Origin: Luidia sarsii
Lineage: Eukaryota; Echinodermata; Asteroidea; Paxillosida; Luidiidae
Reading direction: 5' to 3'
DNA length: 64,000 bases
Assembly (NCBI GenBank): GCA_949987565.1
Contig: OX465110.1
Span: 16,780,394-16,844,393 of the forward strand
Below, piece after piece: positions 11,106-19,678 of this stretch; positions within the stretch are counted from its first letter, which is position 1; the number at the start of each line of letters is the position of its first letter. A model generated the notes under the pieces. That model saw only the letters and a program-made list of their open reading frames with translations, was not told the origin of the DNA and did no database searches. The position numbers and the translations under genes were made by a program.

Positions 11106-14100
11106 ACTAGAGAGAGACCGAGAGACAAGAACAGAGTCCCAGAGACCAACAACAACAGAGATGGAGAGGAGACAGAAGCCTCTTGATGTCTCGGCGTTGA
11201 CCGTTTTGGGGTTGTTGGTTTTTTGTTTTTGTTGTTGCATGAGGCAGGCAATGACGTTCTTCCTTGCCGGCTACGAGACGACCAGCGCCCTCCTGGGCTT
11301 CGCCTCGTACCTGCTGGCCCGGCACCCGGCCTTGCAGGACCGGCTGCATGCCGAGATCCTGGCCACGGTGCCCACCCGGGCCGAGGTCAGCTTGGAGGCC
11401 CTGAACAAGATGACCTATCTGGACATGGTGGTCAGCGAGGCACTGCGCTGCTACCCACCGGCCGGCGGGTGAGTCCGTAGACATCATATAGCCTAGTACG
11501 GTAAGCGTCTATGAGAAACGACCAGGGATGAGATTCTTCCGACTTTTGGGCGGAATTCCGGCATTGGAACTTTGACATTCCGACTTATAATTTCAGTTCC
11601 GACTTTTTCAAAACTGTGGTCTGAAAAAAAAAAAAAAAAAAAAAAAACAGAGAAAAAGAAAAAAAAAGGATTCAAATTTTCCCATTATAGTCTTAAAATA
11701 AAAATTACCGACAGTAGTAACACATCATATGATAAATGTCAGGCAATTTCCAATACCGTGCAATTTCCAATACCTTTGACACTGATTAAAACTCAAAAAT
11801 TATATTCAAATGATGATGTTTTGCTTTATGAAAAGATGGTTCAAGTGGTCAGAAATGGTCTCAGATTGCACCACAGAGCATCTATAATCCAACAATTTTG
11901 GGCCCTTCAGCGGGCCCAGAACCCCACACCCTTAGGGCTTCGCACTTTGTGCTCAATTGCCAGGACGGAAAATTTCAGACATTTTCATTTTGGGAGAATC
12001 TCATCCCTGAACGACGTCAGGATACCGTAATGCCATGTTGGGGGGGGGGGGAGGGGAGGGCTGACTAGCGTCAAGCAATGGGCGGAAGTAAAGAGCGCCG
12101 TCGCATTTTCTGGGATTTTTTTGTGGGACATGAGGCGTGTCCCAATTTGACCGTGGTTGTATGACGCTACGCGGCAACGCTCACTGAAGACAAAATGCCT
12201 GCCCAACTACTACAAGGCAAGAGTTATGGATCTTGTTGCTTTGCTTTGAGCTGCATAGAATCGGAGGATAGGCCCAGTGGTGAGGTGCACTACTGCTTTG
12301 GTGGGCTCTTGTGCACAAAATGCACCGTGCATTTTCTTTAAGTGTAATACTCCCAGTTCCACCACTCTTCATTTCTAAAAGAGGTGCCCTTTTTTTCTTT
12401 CTTTTGTATGCAAGATCACCCAAAACGAGGCTGAAAAGCCACTCAAGGTCACGAGCTAGATAAAGTAGAGGATAGAAAGAGACTCAGGAAGATAGCAATT
12501 AACATTCCAAATTCACAGACTCGTTTCATTGCCAATATTTTTTTCCTGAAGCATGGAATGCCTCGCATAGTACTGTCACTTTGTAAACTATACACGGCTG
12601 TGGTAATTTGGGGGTTTAAGATAGGGTTAGGGTTAGGGCTAATGAGATCAAGTTGCCAGCTTGTTATCGTGCTAAGCATCTGATATTTTGGACTGACGAT
12701 ACAAATGCATAGGGGAACATATGGTTGGGAAGTTTAGTACTTTAACACTTGGCAGGTTTGTTTGTGCTGAGGCAGCACTGTGATGTCAGGTCCTGCTAGC
12801 CAGTCTCTCTGTACATTACAATGGAATTTTGACCTTTTGGTTTTACTTACTGTCGTAGCTTTGTCCGGTCGTGTACTAAGGACTTCTCTTACAACGGGAT
12901 GACCATCGAACGGGGCACGCATGTTTACACCAATATCTGGGCCGTTCACTATGACGAGGAATACTGGCCAGACCCGGACAAATTTGATCCTGAAAGGCAA
13001 GTGATTCCAGTAATTGGATCTGCAGTCCGCACTTCTGCTGTCCTTCCCTGCCTGCCTCCCTCCCAGACTGCCTCCTTCCCTGCCTCCCTCCCTGCCTCTC
13101 TCCCTGACTGCCTCCCTGCCTCCTTCCCTGCCTCCCTCCCTGCCTCCTTCCGTCTCTCCCTTTCTGCCTCCCTCCCTGCCTCCTTCCCTGCCTCCCTCCC
13201 TGCCTCCCTCACTATCTCCCTCCCTGCCTCCCTCCCTGCCTCCCTCACTATCTCCCTCCCTGCCTCCCTCCCTGCCTCCTTCCCTCCCTCCCTATCTCCC
13301 CCCTGCCTCCCTCCCTGCCTCCCTCCCTGCCTCCCTCCCTGCCTCCTTCCCTGCCTCCTTCCCTGCCTCATTCCCTGCCTCCCTCCCTGCCTCACTCCCT
13401 ATCTCCCTCCCTGCCTCCCTCCCTGCCTCCCTCCCTGCCTCCTTCCCTCTCTCCCTCCCTGCCTCCTTCCCTCTCTCCTTCCCTGCCTCCTTCCCTGCCT
13501 CCTTCCCTGCCTCCTTCCCTGCCTCCTTCCCTGCCTCCCTCCCTGCCTCCCTCTCTATCTCCCTACCTGCCTGCCTCATTGCCTGCCGTCCTGCTGTGTT
13601 TTCAAAACTTTTGATGTTAAATAATGTTTTACTATTCACTGTAAAATCCATTTGAAATAAACATCTTTGAATTGAATTGAATCCATGTCCACAGGTTCAG
13701 CGCCGAGAACAAGGGCTCCATCAGGCCGTGCACCTGGCTGCCTTTTGGCTTTGGTCCCCGCAACTGCATCGGGATGCGGTTTGCCCTGCTAGAGGCCAAG
13801 ATGGCCCTGGTCCGTGTGCTGCAGGAATATCGGCTGGACACGTGCCCAGCAACACAGGTAGGTACACCGGTCATGCTTCTACCTGGCTGCCCTTCCATCA
13901 CGTTGTGCACTCTGCCACTCACAAGCTCCTGTGATATCTGGGGCCAATTTCATACAGCTGCTTACAAGCATGCAACTTTTCCGCGGATTCGCGGATTTCC
14001 GCGTTTTTCTTAATTCGGCCATAAAAAATGTAATTTTTTTTTTTTTTTAAATTACACAAAATTAATGCATCTTGATATTTCTTCTCCCCTAACTATTATT

Positions 14101-15257
14101 TAAAACACATGCTGAGATAAGGTTAAAAACTTTGATGTTTACTTTTTATTTTGTGGTAAAAAAAAAGAAAATCTGGCCTTGAAAAAGGTTAAAATCTGTC
14201 ACTCAGCTTAAAGTCATAAGTTGTCACAAACTGCTCAGAATGCACCACAGAGCATCTAGAATCCAAAATTTTCTCGGGCCCTTAAGCGGGCCCCAAACCA
14301 CACGCCGTAAGGGCTTTGTGCTTCGCGCTCGCAGTTTCATTCGGACATTTTCCTCTTTTTTTTTTACAATTCAAGAGTTGCATGCCTGTGCTTAACCACT
14401 TAGTGCCGGGGACACCCCATTATTTTGTGGTCCGCTAAGGTTGTACTATGTGACGGGCTCTCCTAATCCGGGCACCACTAATTGTCCAAGTTTTAAACAA
14501 GGACTCTTTTCAGCCTCGAAGAAGTCAATACGAAGTATGAAGTTGTTACACGAATTGCAAGAAATTGTGATATTGTGGGACCTTTTCTGTGGATGTTTGA
14601 GGGATAGCGGGCTGCCTCGGAAGACGTTGCATTAGCACGTCATAAAGCCCAACGGTCGTCGGTCAGGCAGTGGAACGCCACCCACATTCTTCACCGCAAA
14701 CTCTACACTCACTTGAGGCCAACCGATTCAAAGTTTTGACTGCCTGGAGAGGAGGCTAGTCTGCGGTCAGGGGCTATCAGTATCAGTGCACACACAAACA
14801 CAAAGGCCACAGACGAAAGGCAGGATCTATTTCAGCCAGAGCTTGATTCAGGTATTCCTTGACTAAAAGGACAGGGCAGTTGAAGGAAGACAGACAACAA
14901 TGAATCCAGGGTTGCTGCTGATGACAAAAAGGGAAAAAGATCAGTTTGGAAAAAAAAATATTTAAGCTAGATTTGTTTAAGTGGGTTTTGAGTTCAAATT
15001 GAAGATGTTGATTGAGGGAGAGCTGAGTGAGAGTAGAAGGGTGTTCCAGATAACTGGACCGAAGAATTTAGTAGAGTGCGTAACACTCTAGGAACGACAC
15101 GGTTTGTCGTCCAAGCAGCGTTCTTCGGGCTGGGCTTCATTGGCTGTAGTCTCGGTGTTGTGGATCCTTCCCCGCACAGATACCGCCGAAGCTGGCTAAC
15201 GGTCCCTTCGCCGCCACGGCTGAGGGCATCCAGCTGCGGCCCGTTCCTCGGAAGTAG
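3721..15257 (+). CDS. Cytochrome P450, CYP3/CYP5 (thromboxane-synthase-like) group, 13 exons, complete
   Basis: Haem-thiolate enzyme expected in the endoplasmic reticulum membrane. Join: 3721-3800, 4639-4732, 5583-5638, 6523-6619, 7220-7336, 7830-7918, 8253-8407, 9199-9338, 10289-10447, 11248-11468, 12859-12996, 13695-13857, 15180-15257. This totals 1587 nt and 528 residues, with every junction in phase. Seen: N-terminal hydrophobic anchor (about residues 6-27), I-helix AGYETTS (336-342), K-helix E393xxR396, PERF (447-450), and haem loop FGFGPRNCIG with Cys473. Known: 13 coding exons and this length fit the CYP3/CYP5 family. The start MEVLGWILLEV and the long linker before the I-helix resemble thromboxane A synthase, whereas the I-helix Thr pair and haem loop look like CYP3 monooxygenases. 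Substrate cannot be inferred. Upstream in-frame ATGs exist at 3559 and 3571, but the chosen start matches the family. Confidence 0.95.
3908..4022 (+). repeat. GATCGAAACGTCAGGC repeat copy
   Basis: Begins TGCCTTTGAGAAAGGTCCTG, continues CTAGGATCGAAACGTC and ends CAGTTTGCAACATTTTTGTA followed by TATCACC. Near-identical copies occur near 22002-22112, 42342-42460 and 55720-55815, with inverted or partial copies at 42280-42330, 54905-54945 and 55668-55712. This copy lies in P450 intron 1. Confidence 0.85.
4162..4332 (+). repeat. (GA)n tract with GGTCGAGAGAAAG units
   Basis: Purine-rich microsatellite in P450 intron 1. A ~55-bp unit containing GGTCGAGAGAAAGACAAAGA is duplicated in tandem within it. 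Confidence 0.9.
4639..4732 (+). CDS. P450 exon 2: proline-rich hinge
   Basis: Acceptor TTTGTACAG|G. Encodes YDWWCHQYFQRQGIPVGPYY and the PVIGSL segment, the usual GIPGP...P..GN hinge of microsomal P450s. Ends in phase 0 at CAG|GTGAAT. Confidence 0.93.
4797..5350 (+). repeat. (GGGAA)n / AAGGG purine tract
   Basis: About 550 bp of almost pure purine on the + strand, GGGAA pentamers decaying into GAGAAGAG. It creates open frames on both strands that are not genes. Lies in P450 intron 2. Confidence 0.95.
5583..5638 (+). CDS. P450 exon 3: KKYGRIFG segment
   Basis: Acceptor TATATACAG|AGC. Encodes SLGFQFAKKYPKKYGRIF plus a split Gly codon, matching the A-helix/beta-1 start. Donor GG|GTGAGA. Confidence 0.9.
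5815..5987 (-). repeat. AAGAGCCGGTAACTC-ended inverted repeat, decayed hammerhead-like core
   Basis: The ends CTGAAAAGAGCCGGTAACTC and GAGTTACCGGCTCTTTTCAG are inverted. Read on the minus strand, the right half carries AGTCTCCTGACGACAGGCAGAG, clearly related to the CTGATGA motif at 7498. It abuts the TTAA-flanked MITE at 5992. Confidence 0.65.
5992..6366 (+). mobile_element. MITE family T (TTAA target sites), full-length copy
   Basis: Flanked by TTAA on both sides (5992-5995, 6363-6366), with terminal inverted repeats AGCCCCTACACAACATTGGT. About 370 bp, non-coding. The TTAA target duplication is what piggyBac-type transposases make. Other copies lie at 30636, 36743, 42488, 50286, 51551 and 51925. 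Confidence 0.88.
6523..6619 (+). CDS. P450 exon 4: beta-1/B-helix
   Basis: The acceptor GTAAAG|C was chosen because it completes the split Gly and gives WYTGRAPQLVVNDADALQ, the conserved G.x.P.LVV.D.D region, followed by HIFVKSFSHFVNRQ. The AG in TATACAG, 16 bases downstream (acceptor boundary 6533|6534), would break frame. The acceptor lies just after an unusual G homopolymer at about 6497-6511. Confidence 0.88.
6961..7035 (+). repeat. tRNA-derived sequence (SINE head or tRNA pseudogene)
   Basis: Contains an A-box-like TAGCTCAGATGGGAGAG, a possible anticodon loop ATGTTAA, and a B-box-like GGGTTCAAGTC at tRNA spacing. The acceptor stem does not pair well, so this is not a functional tRNA gene. 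Confidence 0.6.
7220..7336 (+). CDS. P450 exon 5: C-helix WKDVR
   Basis: Acceptor TTTATGAAG|ACA. Encodes 39 codons including LRDEHWKDVRAVVSPAFSA, the C-helix WxxxR motif whose Trp and Arg contact a haem propionate. Donor AAG|GTAGGC. Confidence 0.92.
7462..7552 (+). ncRNA. Hammerhead-ribozyme-like motif inside a dispersed repeat
   Basis: Order seen: GTGACTCAACG (7471-7481), TC (7482-7483), a small stem-I hairpin (7484-7497), CTGATGA (7498-7504), stem II GGGCA-CTC-TGCCC (7506-7518), CAAA (7519-7522), CGTTGAGTTAC (7523-7533). The outer arms form an 11-bp stem III. This is the type III hammerhead layout with a GTC cleavage triplet. The catalytic GAAA reads CAAA, so this copy is probably inactive. 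It lies in P450 intron 5. Confidence 0.5.
7608..7819 (+). repeat. (CT)n microsatellite before P450 exon 6
   Basis: About 210 bp of CT/CTTT/CACT pyrimidine repeats ending a few bases before the exon 6 acceptor. It may act as an oversized polypyrimidine tract. Confidence 0.95.
7830..7918 (+). CDS. P450 exon 6: D-helix
   Basis: Follows a 210-bp CT tract that serves as a giant polypyrimidine stretch ending CATGCCCAG|ATG. Encodes MTSMINKCCDTLVANFGRAV and continues to ADCK plus two bases of a split Lys codon. Donor AA|GTGAGC. Confidence 0.9.
8253..8407 (+). CDS. P450 exon 7: E/F-helix region
   Basis: Acceptor TGTACTCAG|G. Encodes LYGAFTMETVAWCGFGLRVR and a DPFV-like EDEFVTKAQRAF stretch. Ends with one base of a Leu codon at CAT|GTGAGT. 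Confidence 0.92.
9199..9338 (+). CDS. P450 exon 8: F-G loop and G-helix
   Basis: Acceptor CGCCCTCAG|TG. Encodes FFPPLLPVFNYLKLGHMPAD and a helix ending AAANE. Donor GAG|GTACGT, phase 0. Confidence 0.9.
9395..9510 (+). repeat. (TCTG)n microsatellite
   Basis: Imperfect TCTG/CTGT repeats in P450 intron 8. Confidence 0.9.
9745..10160 (-). mobile_element. 3' fragment of a non-LTR retrotransposon
   Basis: Minus-strand frame 9905-10129 reads HRYNTRSSANLHIHLP...FSGPANWNTLPLSLR...FKFKLKTHL. This is the YNTR ... GP..WN.LP ... LK pattern at the C-terminus of jockey/CR1-like LINE reverse-transcriptase proteins. Only the tail remains; the rest of ORF2 is absent. It lies antisense in P450 intron 8. The adjacent non-coding part is shared with 14805-15090. 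Confidence 0.8.
10289..10447 (+). CDS. P450 exon 9: H-helix and acidic/Gly-rich linker
   Basis: Acceptor CTCGACAG|CAA. Encodes QIDMLQLMLNAHEEK, then a Gly/Pro/Thr-rich linker longer than in CYP3A enzymes, then RRMLTSEEVTAQ before the I-helix. A long linker at this place is also a feature of thromboxane synthase. Confidence 0.92.
10875..11115 (+). repeat. Purine-rich tract ending in (GA)n
   Basis: GGGGA-rich sequence passing into ACAGACAGA and a pure (GA)n run at about 11068-11101, in P450 intron 9. Confidence 0.85.
11248..11468 (+). CDS. P450 exon 10: I-helix to K-helix
   Basis: Acceptor ATGAGGCAG|GCA. Encodes AMTFFLAGYETTSALL (oxygen-activation groove with Thr340/Thr341) and, at the end, TYLDMVVSEALRCYPPAG with the ExxR pair that locks the haem pocket. 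Donor GG|GTGAGT. Confidence 0.96.
11540..12010 (+). repeat. Dispersed repeat with GCACCACAGAGCATCTA core
   Basis: Contains GGAATTCCGGCATTGG, a poly-A tract, GCACCACAGAGCATCTATAA and GGGCCCTTCAGCGGGCCC. A diverged relative lies at about 14000-14370, with the same GCACCACAGAGCATCTAGAA and CGGGCCCTTAAGCGGGCCC. Both are in P450 introns. No coding frame. Confidence 0.65.
12859..12996 (+). CDS. P450 exon 11: beta-2 to PERF; GC donor
   Basis: Acceptor CTGTCGTAG|C. Encodes GMTIERGTHVYTNIWAVHYD and YWPDPDKFDPE plus AG of the PERF Arg. The donor is GAAAG|GCAAGT, a consensus-type GC 5' splice site. No GT nearby keeps frame with the haem exon. Confidence 0.93.
13035..13580 (+). repeat. CCTGCCTCCCTC 12-bp minisatellite
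   Basis: About 540 bp of TGCCTCCCTCCC-type units in P450 intron 11. Because 12 is a multiple of 3, it opens long Leu/Pro/Ser-rich frames in several phases, one of which appears fused to exon 11. They are not coding. Confidence 0.95.
13695..13857 (+). CDS. P450 exon 12: haem-binding loop
   Basis: Acceptor TGTCCACAG|G. Encodes FSAENKGSIRPCTWLPFGFG followed by PRNCIGMRFALLEAKMALVR. The Cys is the axial haem ligand. Donor CAG|GTAGGT. Confidence 0.97.
14000..14370 (+). repeat. Second copy of the GCACCACAGAGCATCTA repeat
   Basis: Diverged relative of 11540-12010, preceded by GCGGATTCGCGGATTTCCGCG (13984-14004) and a T homopolymer. Lies in P450 intron 12. Confidence 0.6.
14805..15090 (-). mobile_element. 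Second LINE 3' tail fragment, decayed
   Basis: Shares the backbone of 9745-10040 (GGCCACAGANGAAAGGCA ... AAGTGGGTTTTGAGTT ... GGAAGGGTGTTCCAG) at lower identity. The reverse-transcriptase tail is frameshifted. It stops about 90 bp before P450 exon 13 and is antisense to the gene. Confidence 0.7.
15180..15257 (+). CDS. P450 exon 13: C-terminal beta strand and stop
   Basis: Acceptor CCCCGCACAG|ATA. Encodes IPPKLANGPFAATAEGIQLR and PVPRK before TAG. It matches the TQIPLKL...L.P...V.LKV tail of CYP3/CYP5 enzymes and joins exon 12 in phase 0. No clear AATAAA was seen in the next 350 bp. Confidence 0.85.
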   Translation: MPPKLANGPFAATAEGIQLRPVPRK

Positions 15258-16630
15258 AGACGAGCTGGCCACCGATGTCCATGGGCTCGTGCGACGCTGT
15301 CAGCCGTAGCCACTAGAGCCAGCGACTGCTAGTGACTGCCGACCTCATGCACCCTGTGTCTTAGTAATCCATTAGGCCTCGGTGGTGGTAGCTCGTGACA
15401 TAGACTTATGTTTAGACATGGCCGTATATACCTTGAAACTCTGTATGTTTAGCTAGTTGGTTTGAATACTATTGACATCTTATAAAGTATATTTTTCTAC
15501 AGATTCAAGAAAAGTTTCAATGTCCTGTTTGCTAATTATTGTATCTTGACTGAGTACTTGGCGATATTTTTTTTTTACATCTGTTTAGTTCTGTCAGACT
15601 GTATAGAGACAGACAGAGACAGAGAGAGAGGAAGAGAGAGAGACAGAGAGAGACAGAGAGAGGGGGGGGGGAGAGATAGAGCCAGAGAGACAGAGGAAGA
15701 GGGAGAGAGAGACAAAGAGAGGGGAAAAGAGAGAGACTGCACTCTTGAAAATTTTGTCGGGATCGAGCTGAATTTGCTGAGCACCTCGTTCTGGGTTAGA
15801 GAGATATTGGGACATTTTATTTTCAAGTTGCTTAACTTGCTTCCCCATTGTTTTTGTGTTGTATAGTATTATTAGTAGATGAGTGTGACCCCCCCCCCCC
15901 TCCACGGTACCAGTGCTGTTATTCCCTTAATCAGTTATTCCACTCCCTTTCCTGTCCCGTGTTTAGTGGCTTTGTGTTGTACATGGTGTTAAGTGTATAC
16001 AAGGACATGAGTTGGTCATTGTGGTCAAAAGGGTGCACATGTCCTTGAGGGTGACCCATGCAGGGAGACAAAGGACCTTTTCCAAAACCCGGCTTAGGCT
16101 TCGTCTCTGTTATCCAAAAGCTGAAAACACGGGTTGGAGTTCTCTGTTGAAGTTTGTTTTCTTCAAAGCGCAGTATAACATTGAAAAACGAAGCCAAGGG
16201 CCTTCCATTTTCAAAGCTGGAGCTCGAGACTAAGCCTGGTTTTGGAAAAGGGCCATAATTATAAATGAGCACGACACTTCCGGATCCTGTCAGTCGGGGG
16301 GGGGGGGGGGGGTGTATTGTGGGATTGAAAACAAAATGTGGTGGTACCCGATGCTGTGTACTTTCCGGTCGTGCCAGATACCCTACTTGTTTTCTTTCTT
16401 CTTATTTTCATGGAGGTGAAGTCGATTTGCTCATAACTATCATGCTCACCGAGTAAACCTATTTTCATGGTCTGAATTCGATATCAAGATGCGTGTTTGT
16501 CTTTTTAGATAGTTCAGCAGCAGTGGACCAGTGATTTGCTTATTGGAAACTTTTACAATAACATGTGTAGGATTATTGTCCACATATTTATGTCTGTCTT
16601 TTAATCAGTCATTATATCTTTTTGATATTT
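15258..16630. other. P450 3' flank, no gene recognised
   Basis: Holds a (GA)n tract at 15608-15740, a C homopolymer near 15890-15900, a G homopolymer near 16297-16312, and inverted blocks (CCTTTTCCAAAACCCGGCTT at 16076-16095 against AAGCCTGGTTTTGGAAAAGG at about 16233). The last pair marks a small inverted-repeat element. Confidence 0.5.
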
Positions 16631-16633
16631 TGT

Positions 16634-17590
16634 TTGTTCCTTGGTTCCTTGGTTCCTTGGTTCCTTGGTTCCTTGGTGCCTTGGTTCCTTGTTTCCTTGG
16701 TTCCTTGTTCCATGGTTCCTTGGTCTCTTGGTCCCTTGGTCCCCTGGTTCCTGCGGGTTGCCTGGTTGCCTAGTTCCTTGGTTCCTTGGTTCCCTTGTTC
16801 CCTGGTTCCCTGGTTCCTTGGTTCCTTGGTCCATTGGTTCCTTGGTCCATTGGTTCCTTGGTTCCTTGGTTCCTTGGTCCCTTGGCTCCTTGGTTCCTTG
16901 GTTCCTTGGTTCCCTGGTACCTTGGTTCCTTGGTTCAATTGGTTCCTTGGTTCCTTGGTTCCTTGGTCCCTTGGTCCCTTGGTTCCTTGGTTCCTTGGTC
17001 CCTTGGTCCCTTGGTCCCTTGGTCCCTTGGTTCCTTGGTCCCTTGGTCCCTTGGTTCCTTGGTCCCTTGGTCCATTGGTTCCTTGGTTCCTTGGTCCCTT
17101 TGTCCCTTGGTTCCTTGTTCCCTTGGTTCCTTGGTTCCTTGGTTCATTGGTCCATTGGTCCATTGATCCATTGGTCCCTTGGTTCCTTGGTCCCTTGGTC
17201 CCTTTGTCCCTTGGTTCCTTGGTTCCTTGGTTCCTTGGTCCCTTGGTCCCTTGGTTCCTTGGTTCCTTGGTTCGTTGGTCCCTTGGCTCCTTGGTTCCTT
17301 GGTTCCCTGGTTCCCTGGTTCCCTGGTACCTTGGTTCCTTGGTCCCTTGGTTCCTTGGTTCCTTGGTTCCTTGGTCCCTTGGTCCATTGGTCCCTAATTG
17401 GTTCCTTGTTCCTTGGTTCCCTGGTTGCTTGGTTGCTTGGTTCCCTGGTTCCCTGGTACCTTGGTTCCTTGGTCCCTTGGTTCCTTGGTTCCTTGGTTCC
17501 TTGGTCCCTTGGTCCATTGGTCCCTAATTGGTTCCTTGTTCCTTAGTTCCCTGGTTGCTTGGTTGCTTGGTTCCTTGATTACTTGGTTAA
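16634..17590 (+). repeat. CCTTGGTT 8-mer satellite, ~950 bp
   Basis: Tandem TTCCTTGG / TCCCTTGG units with occasional TCCATTGG and TTCCCTGG variants. Three runs of higher-order duplication are visible (for example TCCCTAATTGGTTCCTTGTT near 17392 and 17521). Since 8 leaves remainder 2 modulo 3, every + frame encodes the same rotated peptide VPWFLGSL, which explains ~300-residue frames in all phases. Confidence 0.97.
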
Positions 17591-19560
17591 ACCGTTCGTT
17601 TGTTCAACCCTTCATTTCATTTGTTTGTTTATTAATTGTGTTTGTTTGCCTGGCCTTCAGACACCCAACCACAATGATAGAGTTAATGGGACTGGCTTTC
17701 TAATCAAATCACACTGAAATCAATGAGGCAACACACTCAGCGTGGCTTTGTGAACGAAAGTATAGTTCCGTTTTAATAATCACCCTGGACCCTGACAATT
17801 GCATACACAAACACCGAGTATCGAGAGTAAAATGTAAAACTGCCGCGTCTACGGCTCGCCTGAAAATCACACAAGAGAACCACATACCTGAATTTGAAAA
17901 AAAGCAAAATACCTATAATACCATTTAGAATTAGTATAAAATGCATAGGCCTATCTAGTCTTACTAGTTCTATATAGAAGTGCTTCAAGTTTGTTTTTTC
18001 TTCTTCTTCGCTGACTCCAGTTTGGGTTCCAAATGTGCCAAATATGTTGGCTGAAATGTGTGCGGAAATTATTATTTATTTCGCTTACAGAATGTGAGTC
18101 ACAGAATCACCCCAAGCCACTTTTGAGTTCAGCGGCGCCAGCAATTTTGTTTTTGTGCGCGTGGCGAAAATTGAGAGGGCGCCCCCAGGAGGCGGGCGCT
18201 CGAGGAGTACAGCGCAGATAATGTTTTTGCATTGAAACGAACGGCGTTCAAACTGCGCAGCCCAGCCTACCCCACCCACCCCGAAGGCGGTCCCGCCTCC
18301 GGCCCGTGAGGGAACCCAGCAACCGTGCTTTGATCCAGTCATCACTGAAACCAGCCCAGACTATTTTGATGCTGAAAATCTGAATGGGATGTGAACTGAA
18401 ATTGCGGTGACTGACTATAGGCTCAATTTCATAGTGCTGCTTAACGCGTGCAAATCTGCCAGGTAAGGCAAATCTTCTTTGTGTAAACTGGAGTAATGAA
18501 ATCACCAAGCATTCCATGCGGGGGTCAGTTTGTTCGGCGAACTTGCGTAACCGAATAATGGCACTGAGGCATGTGGCTGCGGATTGTTCTCGTCGAATAC
18601 CGTGCAGTCAATATTGTTTGACTGCAACGGCGTTGGAGTTTGTTCCTTTGATCCACTGGCCGTTCAAACTCAATTCCTTATTATAGTTCCATGGTCAGAT
18701 CAAGTGTTGGGCAAGCGGTCTGTGTCCAACGATTTTGCCGTGCAGACTAGCCGCAATTAGCCAAAGCCATAGCCACCCCCTGGTTTCGTGGAGGGCCGCA
18801 GCGCAGGTGCGTGTGTGCATGGATATCATGGTCCTTGGTTTAGTTGCGGCTGTGCAACCGTAGCTTTGTGCGTTAACTCCCGGCTCTATAGCCAGTGACT
18901 TCTCCGCCGATGCAATTGGGCACTGGCTCTGTCCTCCAAACTAACGGTAGTACTTTTAATTACACTTATTTAAGATAGATGCACTATATATACACTTACC
19001 CACACACCCCTACAAAGGGAATTACAGCTAAAATAAAATTTCAGTGTAAGAAAAAAAGTCTGCTGTTTATAAAAAAAATTATGGGCGTGTGTGTTTAATC
19101 ACAGAAGTGAGAAACAAATCATATAGGTGTTAACAGACTAGGGTGAGTGAAAAGAAAATCTGAGAGTGACAGCTTGTGTGTGAAAAGTGCCGCGGCGCCG
19201 TCACACGCAGCTGTTGCTTGCACTGTGCTTTCTCCCTCTGTGCCCCTCCCCTAGCAACGTGCTCCTCGTTATTTTCATTGCAAGGGGTGACGGGGGGGGG
19301 GGGGTTCTATCGCCGGAACAGCCGGCACGTGCTTGCGTGTGGGTCACGTGTCCTGCCCTCCTCAGCAGACTGTTTTTATGAGCACACCTGACGAACCACT
19401 TGACGTATGCTGTGCATGCATTGCTGCAGTCTGCTGTTCAGGTCAAGTACGTGTATGCTTCGTAAACCGAGTAGAGCTAGGCCTACTGCGCATGACAGTT
19501 CCATAAGTGTGCACAGCCTCAAAATCTGTTTTCACCATGCAGCATTAAATTGAGTTCCCC
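17591..19560. other. Intergenic, no gene recognised
   Basis: Ordinary-complexity sequence with short spurious frames. A fragment of the CAATTTCATAGTGCTGCTTA element lies near 18425, and a G homopolymer near 19292. Confidence 0.5.
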
Positions 19561-19583
19561 AAACCTTGCGCCCTTGTTTTTAG

Positions 19584-19678
19584 CTTCAAATTCGACCCAC
19601 AGTTCCTTGACTACCCACTTCGTCGACAAACTTCAATTTCCGGACAGAAAATCCGTGCCTATACGCAGTGTATCAAAG
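19584..19678 (+). CDS. Candidate internal exon, unknown protein
   Basis: Bounded by a strong acceptor (CCCTTGTTTTTAG) and donor (AAAG|GTAAGC). Only one frame is open, reading FKFDPQFLDYPLRRQTSISG then QKIRAYTQCIK. I do not recognise the family, and no partner exon in matching phase was found on either side. It could be a lone exon of a gene whose other exons are diverged, or chance. Confidence 0.3.

Noticed and set aside
12899..13655. P450 exon 11 running into a 241-residue Pro/Leu-rich ORF
   Set aside because: Read-through of the GC donor into the CCTGCCTCCCTC satellite. The spliced join to the haem exon is far better supported.
15496..15540. Strong acceptor TTTTTCTACAG followed by IQEKFQCPVC and stop as last P450 exon
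   Set aside because: Phase fits, but the peptide lacks the conserved C-terminal strand. The exon at 15180 (IPPKL...IQLRPV) matches the family.
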